From positions 434,001-498,000 of the forward strand of contig NZ_QEWO01000002.1 in NCBI RefSeq assembly GCF_003402235.1: DNA of 64,000 nucleotides. Direction: 5' to 3'. Under the pieces are notes generated by a model. The model did no database searches. It was not told where the DNA came from and saw only the letters and a program-made list of their open reading frames with translations. The position numbers and the translations under genes are program-made. Origin of the DNA: Parahaliea mediterranea. GTDB taxonomy: Bacteria > Pseudomonadota > Gammaproteobacteria > Pseudomonadales > Halieaceae. Below, one piece after another: positions 21,530 through 32,065 of this stretch; positions within the stretch are counted from its first letter, which is position 1; each line of letters begins with the position of its first letter.

Positions 21530-21550
21530 TTTACAGCACTTGCCTGTAAA
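21530..21550. promoter_or_regulatory. Inverted repeat upstream of secD
   Basis: A perfect 7-bp inverted repeat TTTACAG/CTGTAAA with a 7-base spacer lies about 90 bases upstream of the secD ATG. It could be an operator or a transcript hairpin. It has the opposite half-site orientation to a LexA box (CTGT-N8-ACAG), so I do not call it LexA. Confidence 0.3.
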
Positions 21551-21586
21551 GGCCAGAGGGCGCCAGCCCGTCCTCGCCTGTGCTGG

Positions 21587-21642
21587 CCCAGCCCCTAAAG
21601 TCCAGACTCTAAAACCCAGCCCCTAAAGCCCAGGCCCTAGCC
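21587..21642. repeat. Four 14-bp tandem repeats at the 3' end of the DUF4112 gene
   Basis: Four consecutive 14-base units start at 21587, 21601, 21615 and 21629. Units one and three are identical (CCCAGCCCCTAAAG); two and four are diverged. The last unit contains the DUF4112 stop codon, so repeat expansion has happened right at the gene end. Confidence 0.8.
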
Positions 21643-22131
21643 CATTGCCCCAGCCAGTAACTGAACCAACGCGATAACGGCCCAGAACATCAGCCCCAGC
21701 AGCAGCACCGCGGCGGCGAGCACCAGCAACAGTAGCCAGCGCAGGGAGCGGCCACCCTCGCCATCAACGGGCGCCGTATTGAGGTGTCCTTCCAGCAGCG
21801 CCACATTGCGTCGGTTGGCCTTGAACGCAAAATCGAATAGATCACCCAGTACAGGCACCAGGCCACACAGGGATTCGAGGGCCACATTACCCAGCATTCG
21901 CAATAGTAGCCCCGGCCCGGCCCCCAGGCGTGCAGCTCGCGCCACGATATACAAGGACATCATTGCACCCGCGGCGTCTCCAACTCCGGGGATCAGGCCA
22001 ATCAGGCCGTCCAGCCCGATACGGTAGGACGTGAAGGGCACCCGTATGGCGTCATCAAGCAACCAGGCCAGGCGCCCCAGCTCACGCGCCGAATCGCCAC
22101 GGTTATCGGGCACCCGCTTTGCGTCCGCCAC
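21637..22131 (-). CDS. DUF4112 membrane protein
   Basis: A 164-residue protein with the DUF4112 signature: LAWLLDDAIRVPFTSYRIG, DGLIGLIPGVGDAAG, and then a region with LCGLVPVLGDLFDFAFKANRRN. A hydrophobic C-terminal segment (RWLLLLVLAAAVLLLGLMFW) predicts a membrane anchor. Function of the family is unknown. I choose GTG 22131 because AAGGGAG sits six bases upstream; the frame remains open further but overlaps the Pmp3-like gene. The ribosome site overlaps the stop of that gene, so the two are coupled. Confidence 0.8.
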   Translation of the reverse strand: MADAKRVPDNRGDSARELGRLAWLLDDAIRVPFTSYRIGLDGLIGLIPGVGDAAGAMMSLYIVARAARLGAGPGLLLRMLGNVALESLCGLVPVLGDLFDFAFKANRRNVALLEGHLNTAPVDGEGGRSLRWLLLLVLAAAVLLLGLMFWAVIALVQLLAGAMG

Positions 22132-22142
22132 GCCCCGCTCCC

Positions 22143-22331
22143 TTAACGCCTGGCGATAATCCAGACCGCGTGTACGATGCCTGGCACGTAACCACACAAT
22201 GTAAGCAGAATGTTCAGCCAGAATTGGCCGCCAATACCGACTTGTAGGAATACCCCCAGAGGCGGCAGAAGAATCGACAACAACACCCGAATTAAATCCA
22301 CAACCCATCCTCGCGTTTTTAAAATGCCCAT
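22143..22331 (-). CDS. Pmp3/YqaE-family small membrane protein
   Basis: A 62-residue hydrophobic protein beginning MGILKTRGWVVDLIRVLLS. The family pattern is ILLPPLGVFLQVG followed by a second helix with FWLNILLTLCGYVPGIVHAVWII. Pmp3/YqaE (UPF0057) proteins have two membrane helices and are often stress- or salt-induced; the molecular role is not settled. The ATG at 22331 is chosen because the conserved protein starts there, not at the longer open frame. It is coupled to the DUF4112 gene downstream. Confidence 0.88.
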   Translation of the reverse strand: MGILKTRGWVVDLIRVLLSILLPPLGVFLQVGIGGQFWLNILLTLCGYVPGIVHAVWIIARR

Positions 22332-22387
22332 TGGATTACCAGCGTGAAGCCCATGGCCCCGCGCTGTCAATCCCCCTGGCGCAAGGC

Positions 22388-25300
22388 TCAGCCCAGCCAG
22401 TGGCGCGCGTTGCGGAACAGGCGCAGCCAGCCGGCATCCTCGCCCCACTCATCCGGCGCCCAGGAGCACTGCACGGCGCGGAACACCCGCTCGGGGTGGG
22501 GCATCATGATGGTGGCGCGGCCGTCCTCGCTGGTAAGGCCGGTAATGCCCAGTGGCGAGCCGTTGGGGTTGGCCGGGTAGCGCTCGGCCACGCTCAGGTC
22601 GTTCTCCAGGTAGCGCAGGGCCACGGTGCCCGACTGATCGCAGGCGTCGCGGGCGGCGTCGCTGGCAAATTCCGCCTGCCCCTCGCCGTGGGCCACGGCA
22701 ATCGGCAGGTGGGAGCCGGCCATGCCGGACAGCAGCACCGAGGGGCTCTGCTCTACCCGCACCAGGGCGTAGCGGGCCTCGAACTGCTCCGAGCGGTTGC
22801 GCACAAAGCGCGGCCAGTGATCGGCCCCGGGAATCAGTTCTTTCAGGGTGGACACCATCTGGCAGCCGTTGCACACGCCCAGGGTAAAGGTGTCCTCACG
22901 GGTGAAGAAGCGGCTGAACGCCTCGCGCACGGCGGGGTTGAACAGCACGCTCTTGGCCCAGCCCTCCCCGGCACCCAGCACGTCGCCATAGGAGAAGCCG
23001 CCGCAGGCCACCAGGCCTTTGAAGCCGTCCAGGTCGCGCCGGCCGGCAAGAATATCGCTCATGTGCACATCCACCGGGGCAAAGCCGGCGCGGTGGAAGG
23101 CGGCGGCCATCTCCACGTGGCCATTCACACCCTGCTCGCGCAGGATGGCCACCTCGGGACGCACCCCGGTGTTGATGAAGGGCGCGGCAATGTCCTCGGC
23201 CGGGTCATAGGCCAGCTGGACTGACAGGCCCGGGTCGTCGGCGGTAATGCGCTCGAACTCCTCCCGGGCGCAATCGGGGTTGTCGCGCAGGGACTGGATT
23301 TCAAAACTGGTGCGCGTCCACAGGGACTGCAGGCGGGCGCGGCTGTCATCCAGCAGCACGGCCTCGCCTTCACGCAGGATAATGCCCTCGCCCTCAACGG
23401 CGCGCCCGAGGCCGTACAGGCAGTCGCCAAGGCCCAGCTGGCCGGCGCGCTCGGTGAGGGCGGGCAGGTCGGCATTGGCCACCTGCAGCACCGCGCCCAC
23501 TTCCTCGGCAAACAGCTTGGCCAGGGCCTCACCCGGCAGCGCGGCCAGGTCCAGGTCCAGCCCGCAGTGGCCGGCAAAGGCCATTTCCAGCAGGGTGGCC
23601 AGCAGGCCGCCGTCGGAGCGGTCGTGGTAGGCCAGCAGGGTGCCAGCGGCCAGTTGCTCCTGCACCAGGGTGAACAGGGCCTTCAGGTCGCTGGCGCTGT
23701 CCAAATCGGCCACGGTGTCGCCCAGTTGGCCGTACACCTGGGCCAGGGCGGAGCCGCCCAGGCGGTTGGCGCCGCGGCCGAGGTCCACCAGCACCAGGCT
23801 GGCGTCGTCGCGCACCGCCAGTTGCGGGGTCACCACCCTGCGCACATCGGTGACCGGCGCAAAGGCGGAAATAACCAGCGACATGGGCGCGGTGACAGAC
23901 TTGTCCTCGCCCCGCTCCTGCCAGGTGGTGCGCATGGACATGGAGTCCTTGCCCACCGGAATGGTGATGCCCAGTTCCGGGCACAGCTCCATGCCCACCG
24001 CGCGCACGGTGTCGTACAGCACTTCGTCCTCGCGGCCGTGGCCGGCGGCGCACATCCAGTTGGCCGACAGTTTAATGTCGTTCAGCGCGGCAATCGGCGC
24101 GGCGCAGATGTTGGTGATGGCCTCGGCAATCGCCATGCGACCAGAGGCCGGGCCGCTCACCAAAGCCAGCGGGGTGCGCTCGCCCATGGCCATGGCTTCG
24201 CCGGCCACGCTGTCGTAGGCCACGGTGGTCACCGCGCAATCGGCCACCGGCACCTGCCAGGGGCCCACCATCTGGTCGCGGGCCACCATGCCGGTCACGG
24301 TGCGATCGCCGATGGTGATCAAAAAGTGCTTGGCTGCCACCGCCGGCAACTGCAGCACCCGCTCGGTGGCCTCGCCCACGCTGGCGCTGATGGACAGGGC
24401 CGGCTGCTGCACGTGCTGGCGGGTCACTTCCCGGTGCATCCGCGGCGGTTTGCCGAACAGGATGGACATGGGCAAATCCACCGGCTTGTTGCCGAAGTGG
24501 GCGTCGCCCAGTTCCAGCAGCTGCTCTTCAGTGGCCTCGCCCACCACGGCGAAGGGGCAGCGCTCGCGCTCGCAGATGGCCTCGAAGCGGGCCAGGTTGG
24601 CGGGTTCCACCGCCATTACGTAGCGCTCCTGGGATTCGTTGCACCAGATTTCCAGCGGCGACATGCCGGGCTCGTCGTTGGGCACATTGCGCAGCTCAAA
24701 GCGGGCGCCTCGGCCGCCGTCCTTGGCCAGTTCCGGCAGGGCGTTGGACAGGCCGCCGGCGCCCACGTCGTGAATAAAGGCAATGGGGTTATCGTCGCCC
24801 AGCTGCCAGCAGCGGTCGATGACCTCCTGGCAGCGGCGCTCCATTTCCGGGTTCTGGCGCTGCACCGAGGCAAAGTCGAGGTCTTCGGCGCTGGCGCCGC
24901 TGGCCATGGACGACGCGGCGCCACCACCCAGGCCAATCAGCATGGCCGGGCCGCCCAGCACAATCAGCTTGGCGCCGGCGGCAAATTCGCCCTTCTCCAC
25001 ATGCGCTTCGCGGATGTTGCCGTAGCCGCCGGCGATCATGATGGGTTTGTGATAGCCGCGCACTTCCAGCCCGTCCACGCCGTTCACCCGGCATTCATAG
25101 GAACGGAAGTAACCGCACAGGTTGGGGCGGCCAAACTCGTTGTTAAAGGCGGCGCCGCCGATGGGGCCCTCGATCATGATGTCCAGGGCCGAGACAATGC
25201 GCCCCGGCTTGCCGTAGGGCTGCTCCCAGGGCTGGCCGTAGTTGGGGATGTTGAGGTTGGACACCGAGAAGCCGGTCAGGCCCACTTTGGGCTTGGAGCC

Positions 25301-26278
25301 CCGGCCCACCGCGCCTTCGTCGCGAATCTCGCCGCCGGAGCCGGTGCCGGCACCGGGGAAGGGGGCAATGGCCGTGGGGTGGTTGTGGGTTTCCACCTTC
25401 ATTAACAGGTGGATGTTCTCCTGGCTGAAACGGTAGTGGCAGCTATCCGGATCCGGGTAGAAGCGGCCGGCCTTGTGCCCCACCACCACCGCGGCGTTGT
25501 CGGAATAGGCCGAGAGCACGTTCTCGCCACCGCAGCGGTAGGTGTTGCGGATCATGGCGAACAGGCTGTGCTCCTGCGCTTCGCCGTCAATGCTCCAGCT
25601 GGCGTTGAAGATTTTGTGGCGGCAGTGTTCGGAGTTGGCCTGGGCGAACATCATCAGCTCCACGTCCGAGGGGTTGCGCCCAAGGCCCTTGAAGCTGTCC
25701 ACCAGGTAGTCGATTTCGTCGTCTGCCAGGGCCAGGCCCAGGTTGCGGTCCGCCGTTACCAGCGCCTCGCGGCCGCCGGCCAGTACGTCCACGCTGCCAA
25801 AGGGCGCCGGCTCCGCCTCGCGAAACAGCAGTTGGGCCGCTTCCAGCGAATCCAGCACCGCCTCGGTCATGCGGTCGTGCAGCAGGTCGTTCACTGCGCG
25901 CAGGGCCGCATCGTCCAGCCCCGCCGGCTGCGACAGGTAGTAGGCCACCCCGCGCTCCAGCCGGCGCACTTCCGACAGGCCGCAGTTGCGGGCAATGTCG
26001 GTGGCCTTGCTGGACCAGGGCGAGATGGTGCCCAGGCGCGGCACTGCCAGCACCAGCCGCGCCGCAGGCGGCGGCTCGGCCGCCTCGGCCACCGGGCCGT
26101 ATTCCAGCAACTTGGCCAGCACCGCCTCGCGCTCGGCGCCCAGCGGCTGCGCCAGGTGGGCGAAGTGCAGGTATTCGCTGTGCAGGAGTTGCAGGTCGGG
26201 GTGGATGGCAGAAAGTCTGGCCGCCAGCTTGTCGCGCCGAAAAGCGGACAGGGCCGGGGCACCACGCAGGATCAGCAT
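22388..26278 (-). CDS. purL: Phosphoribosylformylglycinamidine synthase PurL
   Basis: A single-chain 1296-residue FGAM synthase, the large gammaproteobacterial type (E. coli 1295). The enzyme uses ATP and glutamine to convert FGAR to FGAM in purine synthesis. The central synthetase domains contain [21 protein letters not shown] and GKDSMSM. The C-terminal glutamine amidotransferase domain has the nucleophile in LGVCNGCQM and a later His in PHPERVFRA. It is divergent from mltF, as in many relatives. Confidence 0.97.
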   Translation of the reverse strand: MLILRGAPALSAFRRDKLAARLSAIHPDLQLLHSEYLHFAHLAQPLGAEREAVLAKLLEYGPVAEAAEPPPAARLVLAVPRLGTISPWSSKATDIARNCGLSEVRRLERGVAYYLSQPAGLDDAALRAVNDLLHDRMTEAVLDSLEAAQLLFREAEPAPFGSVDVLAGGREALVTADRNLGLALADDEIDYLVDSFKGLGRNPSDVELMMFAQANSEHCRHKIFNASWSIDGEAQEHSLFAMIRNTYRCGGENVLSAYSDNAAVVVGHKAGRFYPDPDSCHYRFSQENIHLLMKVETHNHPTAIAPFPGAGTGSGGEIRDEGAVGRGSKPKVGLTGFSVSNLNIPNYGQPWEQPYGKPGRIVSALDIMIEGPIGGAAFNNEFGRPNLCGYFRSYECRVNGVDGLEVRGYHKPIMIAGGYGNIREAHVEKGEFAAGAKLIVLGGPAMLIGLGGGAASSMASGASAEDLDFASVQRQNPEMERRCQEVIDRCWQLGDDNPIAFIHDVGAGGLSNALPELAKDGGRGARFELRNVPNDEPGMSPLEIWCNESQERYVMAVEPANLARFEAICERERCPFAVVGEATEEQLLELGDAHFGNKPVDLPMSILFGKPPRMHREVTRQHVQQPALSISASVGEATERVLQLPAVAAKHFLITIGDRTVTGMVARDQMVGPWQVPVADCAVTTVAYDSVAGEAMAMGERTPLALVSGPASGRMAIAEAITNICAAPIAALNDIKLSANWMCAAGHGREDEVLYDTVRAVGMELCPELGITIPVGKDSMSMRTTWQERGEDKSVTAPMSLVISAFAPVTDVRRVVTPQLAVRDDASLVLVDLGRGANRLGGSALAQVYGQLGDTVADLDSASDLKALFTLVQEQLAAGTLLAYHDRSDGGLLATLLEMAFAGHCGLDLDLAALPGEALAKLFAEEVGAVLQVANADLPALTERAGQLGLGDCLYGLGRAVEGEGIILREGEAVLLDDSRARLQSLWTRTSFEIQSLRDNPDCAREEFERITADDPGLSVQLAYDPAEDIAAPFINTGVRPEVAILREQGVNGHVEMAAAFHRAGFAPVDVHMSDILAGRRDLDGFKGLVACGGFSYGDVLGAGEGWAKSVLFNPAVREAFSRFFTREDTFTLGVCNGCQMVSTLKELIPGADHWPRFVRNRSEQFEARYALVRVEQSPSVLLSGMAGSHLPIAVAHGEGQAEFASDAARDACDQSGTVALRYLENDLSVAERYPANPNGSPLGITGLTSEDGRATIMMPHPERVFRAVQCSWAPDEWGEDAGWLRLFRNARHWLG

Positions 26279-26419
26279 GCTGGGGACGGCTCCAATGGAG
26301 GGATTCGGAAAAGGGCGCCATTGTACTGTATTGGCCCCGCCCCGTTAACCGATAATCCCCGCCATGGCCACGGTAATAGTCACTGGCCCGGCCGCCGGCG
26401 GCGCCGCTAGAATGGGCCG

Positions 26420-27856
26420 ATGCGCGCCCTGAAAGTCCTCCTTCTCTGTGCCCTGTGCAGCCTGCCCCTGTTGCTGGCCGGCTGCGCCGACGACGACCGC
26501 CTGGCCGCCATTGAAGGCCGGGGGGAGCTGCTGGTGGTCAGCCGCAACAGCCCCACCACCTATTACCTGGACAAGAACGGCGCGGCGGGCTTTGAGTACG
26601 ACCTGGCGGAACGCTTTGCCGAGCACCTGGGCGTGGCGCTGAAAATGCAGCCGGCCTTCAGCCTGGATGCCCTGTTCACCCGCCTGCGACGGGGCGAGGC
26701 GGACATCGCCGCCGCCGGCCTCAGCCTCACCGCCCTGCGCGGCGACGAATTCAGCCACTCCCTGCCCTACGCCAGCCTTACCCCCATTGTGATCTACAAA
26801 ACCGGCAGCCACCGCCCGGCCGACCTGGCCGAGCTTGGCCCAGCCCCGGTGCTGGTGCTGCGCGACAGCAGCCACGCCGAAACCCTGCGCGCCCTGAAGG
26901 TCAGCGGCTTTCCCGAACTCACCTGGCAGGAGATTGAAGAAGCGGACTCCATGGAACTGCTGGAGCGGGTGGACAGCGGCGAGGCGCCCTTCGCGGTGGT
27001 GGATTCCAACGAGTTTCGGGTGCAGCAGAGCCTGTACCCGCGCCTGGCCACCGCCTTTGACCTGGGCAACGAGCAGGAGATGGTGTGGTACCTGCCCGCC
27101 GGCAGCGGCAGCGACCGGCTGCGCGAGGCGGTGGATACCTTCATCACGGCCCTCAAGGACAGCGGCGAGCTGGCGCGCATGCGCGAGCGCCACTTTGGCC
27201 ACGCGGCGGTGCTGACGCGGATTGGCTCCCACACCTTCGCCCGCAACATGCAAAGCACCCTGCCCCGCTACGAAGACATGATTCGCGCCGTGGCCGAGGA
27301 ATACCAGCTGGACTGGCATCTGCTGGCGGCCATCGCCTACCAGGAATCCCACTGGGACCCCAAGGCCACCTCGCCCACCGGGGTGCGGGGCATGATGATG
27401 CTGACCCGACCCACCGCCCGGGAAATGGGAGTAAAGGACCGCACCGACCCGGTGCAGAGCCTGCGTGGCGGCGCCCGCTACCTGAAGGACATCCGCCGCC
27501 GCCTGCCCGAAGACATCACCGAGCCGGACCGCACCTGGCTGGCGCTGGCGGCCTACAACATCGGCATGGCCCACCTGGAGGACGCCCGGGTGCTCACCGA
27601 ACGCCAGGGCGGCGATCCCCATCTGTGGAGCGACGTAATGGAACGCCTGCCCCTGCTGCAGAAGCGCCAGTACTACCGCACCACCCGCTACGGCTACGCC
27701 CGCGGGCGCGAGGCGGTGAGCTACGTGCAGAACATCCGCCACTACTACAGCATCCTGCAGTGGCAGGCGAGCCCGGTGGACCAACTGTCGCCGCCCCAGC
27801 AGGCCGCCAACTACCTGCCACCGGCCCTGCGCGGTGCCATTCTCAAATCCCTCTAG
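26420..27856 (+). CDS. mltF: Membrane-bound lytic murein transglycosylase MltF
   Basis: A 478-residue lipoprotein (LLLAGC, Cys22) with two domains. An amino-acid-type solute-binding domain spans about residues 35-270. A C-terminal SLT lysozyme-like domain follows, with the catalytic Glu in AIAYQESHWDPKATSPTGVRGMM. MltF cleaves peptidoglycan glycan strands to anhydromuropeptides; the N-terminal domain is regulatory. Length fits E. coli MltF (518) minus part of the C-terminus. It is divergent from purL. Confidence 0.95.
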   Translation: MRALKVLLLCALCSLPLLLAGCADDDRLAAIEGRGELLVVSRNSPTTYYLDKNGAAGFEYDLAERFAEHLGVALKMQPAFSLDALFTRLRRGEADIAAAGLSLTALRGDEFSHSLPYASLTPIVIYKTGSHRPADLAELGPAPVLVLRDSSHAETLRALKVSGFPELTWQEIEEADSMELLERVDSGEAPFAVVDSNEFRVQQSLYPRLATAFDLGNEQEMVWYLPAGSGSDRLREAVDTFITALKDSGELARMRERHFGHAAVLTRIGSHTFARNMQSTLPRYEDMIRAVAEEYQLDWHLLAAIAYQESHWDPKATSPTGVRGMMMLTRPTAREMGVKDRTDPVQSLRGGARYLKDIRRRLPEDITEPDRTWLALAAYNIGMAHLEDARVLTERQGGDPHLWSDVMERLPLLQKRQYYRTTRYGYARGREAVSYVQNIRHYYSILQWQASPVDQLSPPQQAANYLPPALRGAILKSL

Positions 27857-27994
27857 CGGTAAATCTTTCCAAACTCAGATCGCAGTCGCGCCGGCGCCGG
27901 GCACAGGCCGCGGGGAATCTTTCCGGCCCTGTGCAGTCGAAGCTGTTCCGGCGCACACTCGGTGTGATCTGGTCATGCTGAAGCGGCGCCCCAC

Positions 27995-29692
27995 GTGTTT
28001 CACAACCGGGAAGACATTTTGGCAGCTTGCCCTACCCTCCGTTTTACCACCGATGCGGCGCCCCGCGCCCTTCACGGCTCACCCGCCCAGCGGCGTCCAT
28101 CCAGCCCAATCGCCCCTGTTGCCCCCAGCCGCCGGCACCGCCCGGACGGCGCAGGCCCGCCGCCTTATCCGCCGCTTTACCGGATGCTGGGCCTGGCGCT
28201 TTTGCTGGGGCTGCTCTTGCTGCTGGTGCCGGGCGGCCCGGCCCGGGCTGAAGACAGCGGCAGCGCCGCGCGGCCCTTTACCCACCAGAGCGTGATAGAC
28301 CTGGCGCAGACCCTGGCGCAATCGCCCTTCCAGCGCCTGCCGCGCGCACCGGAAGCACTGACCAGCCTCGACTACGCCACCTACCGGCAGATCAACTACC
28401 AGAGCGATGCCGCGGTGTGGGGCCAGTCGCCCACCCCGTTTTCGGTGCAGTTGTTTGCCCCCGGCTTTCTCTACGACAAGCTGGTGGATATCGACATTGT
28501 GGAGAACGGCCAGGCCCAGCCATTGGCAGTGGGGCCCGACTCTTTCCGGGTGCCGGACCCGGCGCTGGCCACCCTGCTGGCGCAGGTGGGCAAGTACGCC
28601 GGCATGCGCCTGCACTACCCCCTCAACCGGCCCGACTACGACGACGAATTTCTGGTGTTCCAGGGGGCAAGCTTCTTTCGCGGTGTATCCCGCGGCCAGC
28701 TGTACGGCCTGTCGGCCCGCGGCCTGGCCATTGACGTGGCCGAACCCGGCGGCGAAGAACACCCGGTGTTCCGGCGCTTCTGGATAGAGCGCCCCGCCAC
28801 TGACCAGCAGGCCATGGTGGTGCACGCGCTGCTGGACAGCGAGCGCGTTACCGGGGCCTACCGCTTTGGCATCTACCCCGGCCAACCCCTGCGCATGGAG
28901 GTAGAGGCCACCCTGTTCCCGCGCCAGTACCTGCCCCATGTGGGCCTGGCGCCGCTCACCTCCATGTTCATGCACGGCCCGGCAGACCCTGCCGACCAGC
29001 CGGACTACCGCCCCGCCGTGCACGATTCCGAGGGCCTTGCCATCCAGCGCAGCAACGGCGAGCGCCTGTGGCGGCCGCTCACCAACCCGCGCACCCTGCA
29101 GGCCAGCGCCTTTCTGGACGACAACCCGGCGGGCTTTGGCCTCATCCAGCGCAGCCGCGAACTCGGCGCCTACCAGGACCTGGAGGCCAAATACCACCGC
29201 CGCCCCTCGGCCTGGGTGGAGCCGCTGGGCGACTGGGGCAAAGGCCAGGTGCAACTGGTGGAGATTCCCTCGGACTCCGAGGCCAACGACAACATGGTGG
29301 CCTACTGGCGCCCCGAAAACGGACTGAAAGCGGGCGAGCCCTTCCATTTTGCCTATCGCCTGACCTGGCCCGACGACGCCCCACGGGCCCCCGGCCAGGC
29401 GCGCATTGTGCGCTCGGCCGGCGGCAACAAGCTGTTCTCGGGGCAGCGGGAAATCATGATCGACTGGGCCGGCAGCGAAGACTGCGCCCAGCTTGCGGTG
29501 GATGCCGGTATCAGCGAGGGGCGCATCATCGAAACCACCCTGCAGCCCCACCCCGGCATTGCCGGCTGCCGCGCCTTTATCGCCTTCGACCCCGGCGAGG
29601 CCCAGGCGGCGGAGCTGCGGGTGATGCTACTGCGCGGCGACGGCAGCCCGGCGGGCGAAACCTGGCTGTACCGGTGGCTGAATGAGGCCTGA
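27995..29692 (+). CDS. opgG: Osmoregulated periplasmic glucan biosynthesis protein OpgG
   Basis: A periplasmic protein needed to shape and branch the beta-glucan made by OpgH. The signal helix (MLGLALLLGLLLLLVPGGPARA) is followed by a mature sequence typical of MdoG: QSVIDLAQTLAQSPFQRLP, YATYRQINYQ and RGVSRGQLYGLSARGLAID. The start is uncertain. The frame opens at GTG 27995, but the 60 or so residues before the signal helix are Pro/Arg-rich and unlike a secretion signal. ATG 28184 just before the helix, or TTG 28019 with GGGAAGA upstream, are alternatives. The stop overlaps opgH by 11 bases. Confidence 0.92.
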   Translation: MFHNREDILAACPTLRFTTDAAPRALHGSPAQRRPSSPIAPVAPSRRHRPDGAGPPPYPPLYRMLGLALLLGLLLLLVPGGPARAEDSGSAARPFTHQSVIDLAQTLAQSPFQRLPRAPEALTSLDYATYRQINYQSDAAVWGQSPTPFSVQLFAPGFLYDKLVDIDIVENGQAQPLAVGPDSFRVPDPALATLLAQVGKYAGMRLHYPLNRPDYDDEFLVFQGASFFRGVSRGQLYGLSARGLAIDVAEPGGEEHPVFRRFWIERPATDQQAMVVHALLDSERVTGAYRFGIYPGQPLRMEVEATLFPRQYLPHVGLAPLTSMFMHGPADPADQPDYRPAVHDSEGLAIQRSNGERLWRPLTNPRTLQASAFLDDNPAGFGLIQRSRELGAYQDLEAKYHRRPSAWVEPLGDWGKGQVQLVEIPSDSEANDNMVAYWRPENGLKAGEPFHFAYRLTWPDDAPRAPGQARIVRSAGGNKLFSGQREIMIDWAGSEDCAQLAVDAGISEGRIIETTLQPHPGIAGCRAFIAFDPGEAQAAELRVMLLRGDGSPAGETWLYRWLNEA

Positions 29693-31868
29693 CTTCACCC
29701 GGCCCGCGGGCCTGGCAGCGCACACAGGCGGGCCGGCCCTGCCGCCAGAGGCGCCGCTGACCATGCCCCGCCACCCGGTGCACGAAAAGGCCGCCGCCAG
29801 CATTGGCCCGGTGCCGGCCTGGCCAGCCCTGAAAACCGCCCTGGCCCGGGTCTTTGTGGCGTTGGTCACGGTGCTGCTGGGCACCTATGGCATCCGCGAA
29901 ATGTACGCCGTGCTCAGCACCACCAGCATCACCCCCCTGCAATGGGCCTTCCTGGTGGTGTTTGCCATCAACTTCTGCTGGATTGCCTTCGCCTTTGCCC
30001 AGGCGCTGCTGGGCTTTTTAACCAGCCTGCTGCCACGGCTGCAGCGCCCGCCGGAGGTGTCTGGCGAGCTGCCCTTTCGCACCGCCATACTGCTGCCGGT
30101 GTACAACGAGTCGCCCCGGCGTATTGCCGCCGCCATTGCCGTAATGCGCGACGGCCTGCTGGCCAAGGCCCCCGGCCGCTATGCGTTTTTCATCCTGAGC
30201 GACAGCAACCGCGCCGACACCTGGCTGGACGAAGAAGCGGTGTTCAGCGCCCTGTGCCAGGCCTCGCCGCCGGACTGCCCCGTCTACTACCGCCACCGCA
30301 GCGACAACACCGAACGCAAGGCCGGCAACATCGCCGACTGGGTACAGCGCTGGGGCGGGGCCTACGAGGCCATGATTGTGCTGGATGCCGACAGCGTAGT
30401 GAGCGCCGATGCGCTGGTCACCCTCACCCGCCGCCTGGCGGCGGACCCGGGCCTGGGGCTGATCCAGACCCTGCCCTACATTGTGCGCGCCCAGAGCCTG
30501 TACGGCCGCCTGCAGCAGTTTGCCAACCAGTGCTATGGCCCGGTGTACGCCCGCGGGCTGGCCGCCTGGCACGGCCGCTCGTCCAACTTCTGGGGCCACA
30601 ACGCCATCATCCGCACCCGGGCCTTCGCCGAGGCCGCCGGCCTGCCACTGCTGCCCGGCAAGCCCCCCTTTGGTGGCCATGTGCTGAGCCACGACTTTAT
30701 TGAAGCGGCCCTGCTGCGCCGCGCTGGCTGGGGCGTGCGCTTTGACAGCGACATTGCCCAGTCCTACGAGGAGGCGCCGCCCTCGCTGGTGGATGTACTG
30801 GTGCGCGACCGGCGCTGGTGCCAGGGCAACCTGCAGCACAGCCGCTTCCTGCTGGCCCGGGGCCTGAGCGCCGCCAGCCGGGTGCACCTGCTGACCGGCA
30901 TCATGTCCTACTTAAGTGCCGTGTTCTGGCTGACCCTGGTGCTGCTGGGCCTGGCCATCGCCCTGCAGGCCAGCCTGGTGCGGCCAGAATACTTTGCCCA
31001 GCCTGCGCTGTTTCCCACCTGGCCGGTGTTCGACGCCGAGCGCGCGCGCTGGCTGTTTGGCGTGTCGATGGCGGTCATTCTGGCGCCCAAATGGTTCGGT
31101 GGCGTGCTGGCGCTGCTGCACCCCCGGCGCCTGCTGGGTTTTGGCGGCCCGTTGCTGCTGCCCCTGAGCCTGCTGCTGGAAACCCTGCTGTCGGCCCTGT
31201 ATGCGCCCATCCTCATGCTGGCCCAGAGCCGCGTGGTGTGGTCCGTGCTGCGCGGCCAGGACGCCGGCTGGCAACCCCAGAGCCGCGACGACGGCGCGCT
31301 GGGCATCGGCACCGCGCTGCGCGCCCACTGGGCCCACACCCTGTTTGGCGCCACCCTGGCGGCCATCGCCTGGTTCATTCATCCGCAGCTGTTCTTGTGG
31401 CTGCTGCCGATCACCGCCGGCCTGATACTGTCGGTGCCCCTGTCCTGGCTGAGCGGCGGCGCCACCCGGGGCCGCCTGTTCGACATCCTGGGCCTGCTGC
31501 GCGCACCGGGCGAACGCCGCAGCCCCGCCGTGCTCAGCGCATTGCGCGACGCCCTGGCCGGGCAAACCCAGCCGGCCACCGGGCACACCGCCCCCCTCAC
31601 CCGACTGCAGCAAGATGCGCCCCTGCGCCACTGGCACCTGGCGCAGTTGCAGCCGGCTCAACACCTATCGGATCAGGATCAGCAAAAAAAGCAGCACCAG
31701 GCGCACTTTCACGCCCCGGCGGTGACCGCCGCCTGGAAAGCCGAGCGCGCGCCAAACCTGCAAGCACTGGAAACCTGGCTCACCGCCGACGAACAGCGAG
31801 CCCTGCTGGCTGACGGCGCCCTGCTGGCTCGCCTGTTTCAGCGCGAGAGCAGCAGCACTGGTAGCTAG
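29682..31868 (+). CDS. opgH: Glucan biosynthesis glucosyltransferase OpgH
   Basis: A 728-residue inner-membrane family 2 glycosyltransferase. It polymerises UDP-glucose into the backbone of osmoregulated periplasmic glucans. Seen here: membrane helices near residues 50-110, the catalytic domain with LDADSVVSADALV (metal Asp), the GHVLSHDFIEAALLRRAGW block and RRWCQGNLQH, then further helices and a cytoplasmic tail. It overlaps opgG, forming the usual opgGH operon. Near the C-terminus is an in-frame A AAA AAG heptamer (31685-31691). Confidence 0.95.
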   Translation: MRPDFTRPAGLAAHTGGPALPPEAPLTMPRHPVHEKAAASIGPVPAWPALKTALARVFVALVTVLLGTYGIREMYAVLSTTSITPLQWAFLVVFAINFCWIAFAFAQALLGFLTSLLPRLQRPPEVSGELPFRTAILLPVYNESPRRIAAAIAVMRDGLLAKAPGRYAFFILSDSNRADTWLDEEAVFSALCQASPPDCPVYYRHRSDNTERKAGNIADWVQRWGGAYEAMIVLDADSVVSADALVTLTRRLAADPGLGLIQTLPYIVRAQSLYGRLQQFANQCYGPVYARGLAAWHGRSSNFWGHNAIIRTRAFAEAAGLPLLPGKPPFGGHVLSHDFIEAALLRRAGWGVRFDSDIAQSYEEAPPSLVDVLVRDRRWCQGNLQHSRFLLARGLSAASRVHLLTGIMSYLSAVFWLTLVLLGLAIALQASLVRPEYFAQPALFPTWPVFDAERARWLFGVSMAVILAPKWFGGVLALLHPRRLLGFGGPLLLPLSLLLETLLSALYAPILMLAQSRVVWSVLRGQDAGWQPQSRDDGALGIGTALRAHWAHTLFGATLAAIAWFIHPQLFLWLLPITAGLILSVPLSWLSGGATRGRLFDILGLLRAPGERRSPAVLSALRDALAGQTQPATGHTAPLTRLQQDAPLRHWHLAQLQPAQHLSDQDQQKKQHQAHFHAPAVTAAWKAERAPNLQALETWLTADEQRALLADGALLARLFQRESSSTGS

Positions 31869-32011
31869 CGCGCCGGGGCGGCGCAACACGTGCCAAAAAG
31901 GCAATAAAAAAACAGCCAACTGCGTTCCGGGGTTGGTTCGCAGAATCGATAAGGGTTGGCTTGATATCCGTTTGGCGCGAGACAGGATTGGCGCACAACT
32001 ACTTCATTAGC

Positions 32012-32035
32012 ACCGCCACTATTGGCTGTGGCGGT
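32012..32035. terminator. Hairpin downstream of the first DUF3604 gene
   Basis: A perfect 8-bp stem ACCGCCAC/GTGGCGGT with an 8-base loop sits 31 bases past the DUF3604 stop on the minus strand. There is no T-run on either side, so it may be a weak or Rho-assisted terminator. It shares the ACCGCCA/TGGCGGT core with the larger hairpin at 41740-41773. Confidence 0.4.
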
Positions 32036-32065
32036 ATTGATCAGCCTTCGGCTAGCGCGACATGG

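Noticed and set aside
23567-25405. Long plus-strand frame inside purL
   Set aside because: A shadow of purL with the same compositional signature as other antisense frames here.
27901-27934. Imperfect GCACAGGCCG hairpin after mltF as a terminator
   Set aside because: It has a bulge, a long loop and no T-run, too weak to list as a feature.
31913-31962. Nested inverted repeats AGCCAA/TTGGCT and CTGCG/CGCAG after opgH as an attachment site
   Set aside because: No matching copy is found at the right edge of the block, and no tRNA or integrase is present.
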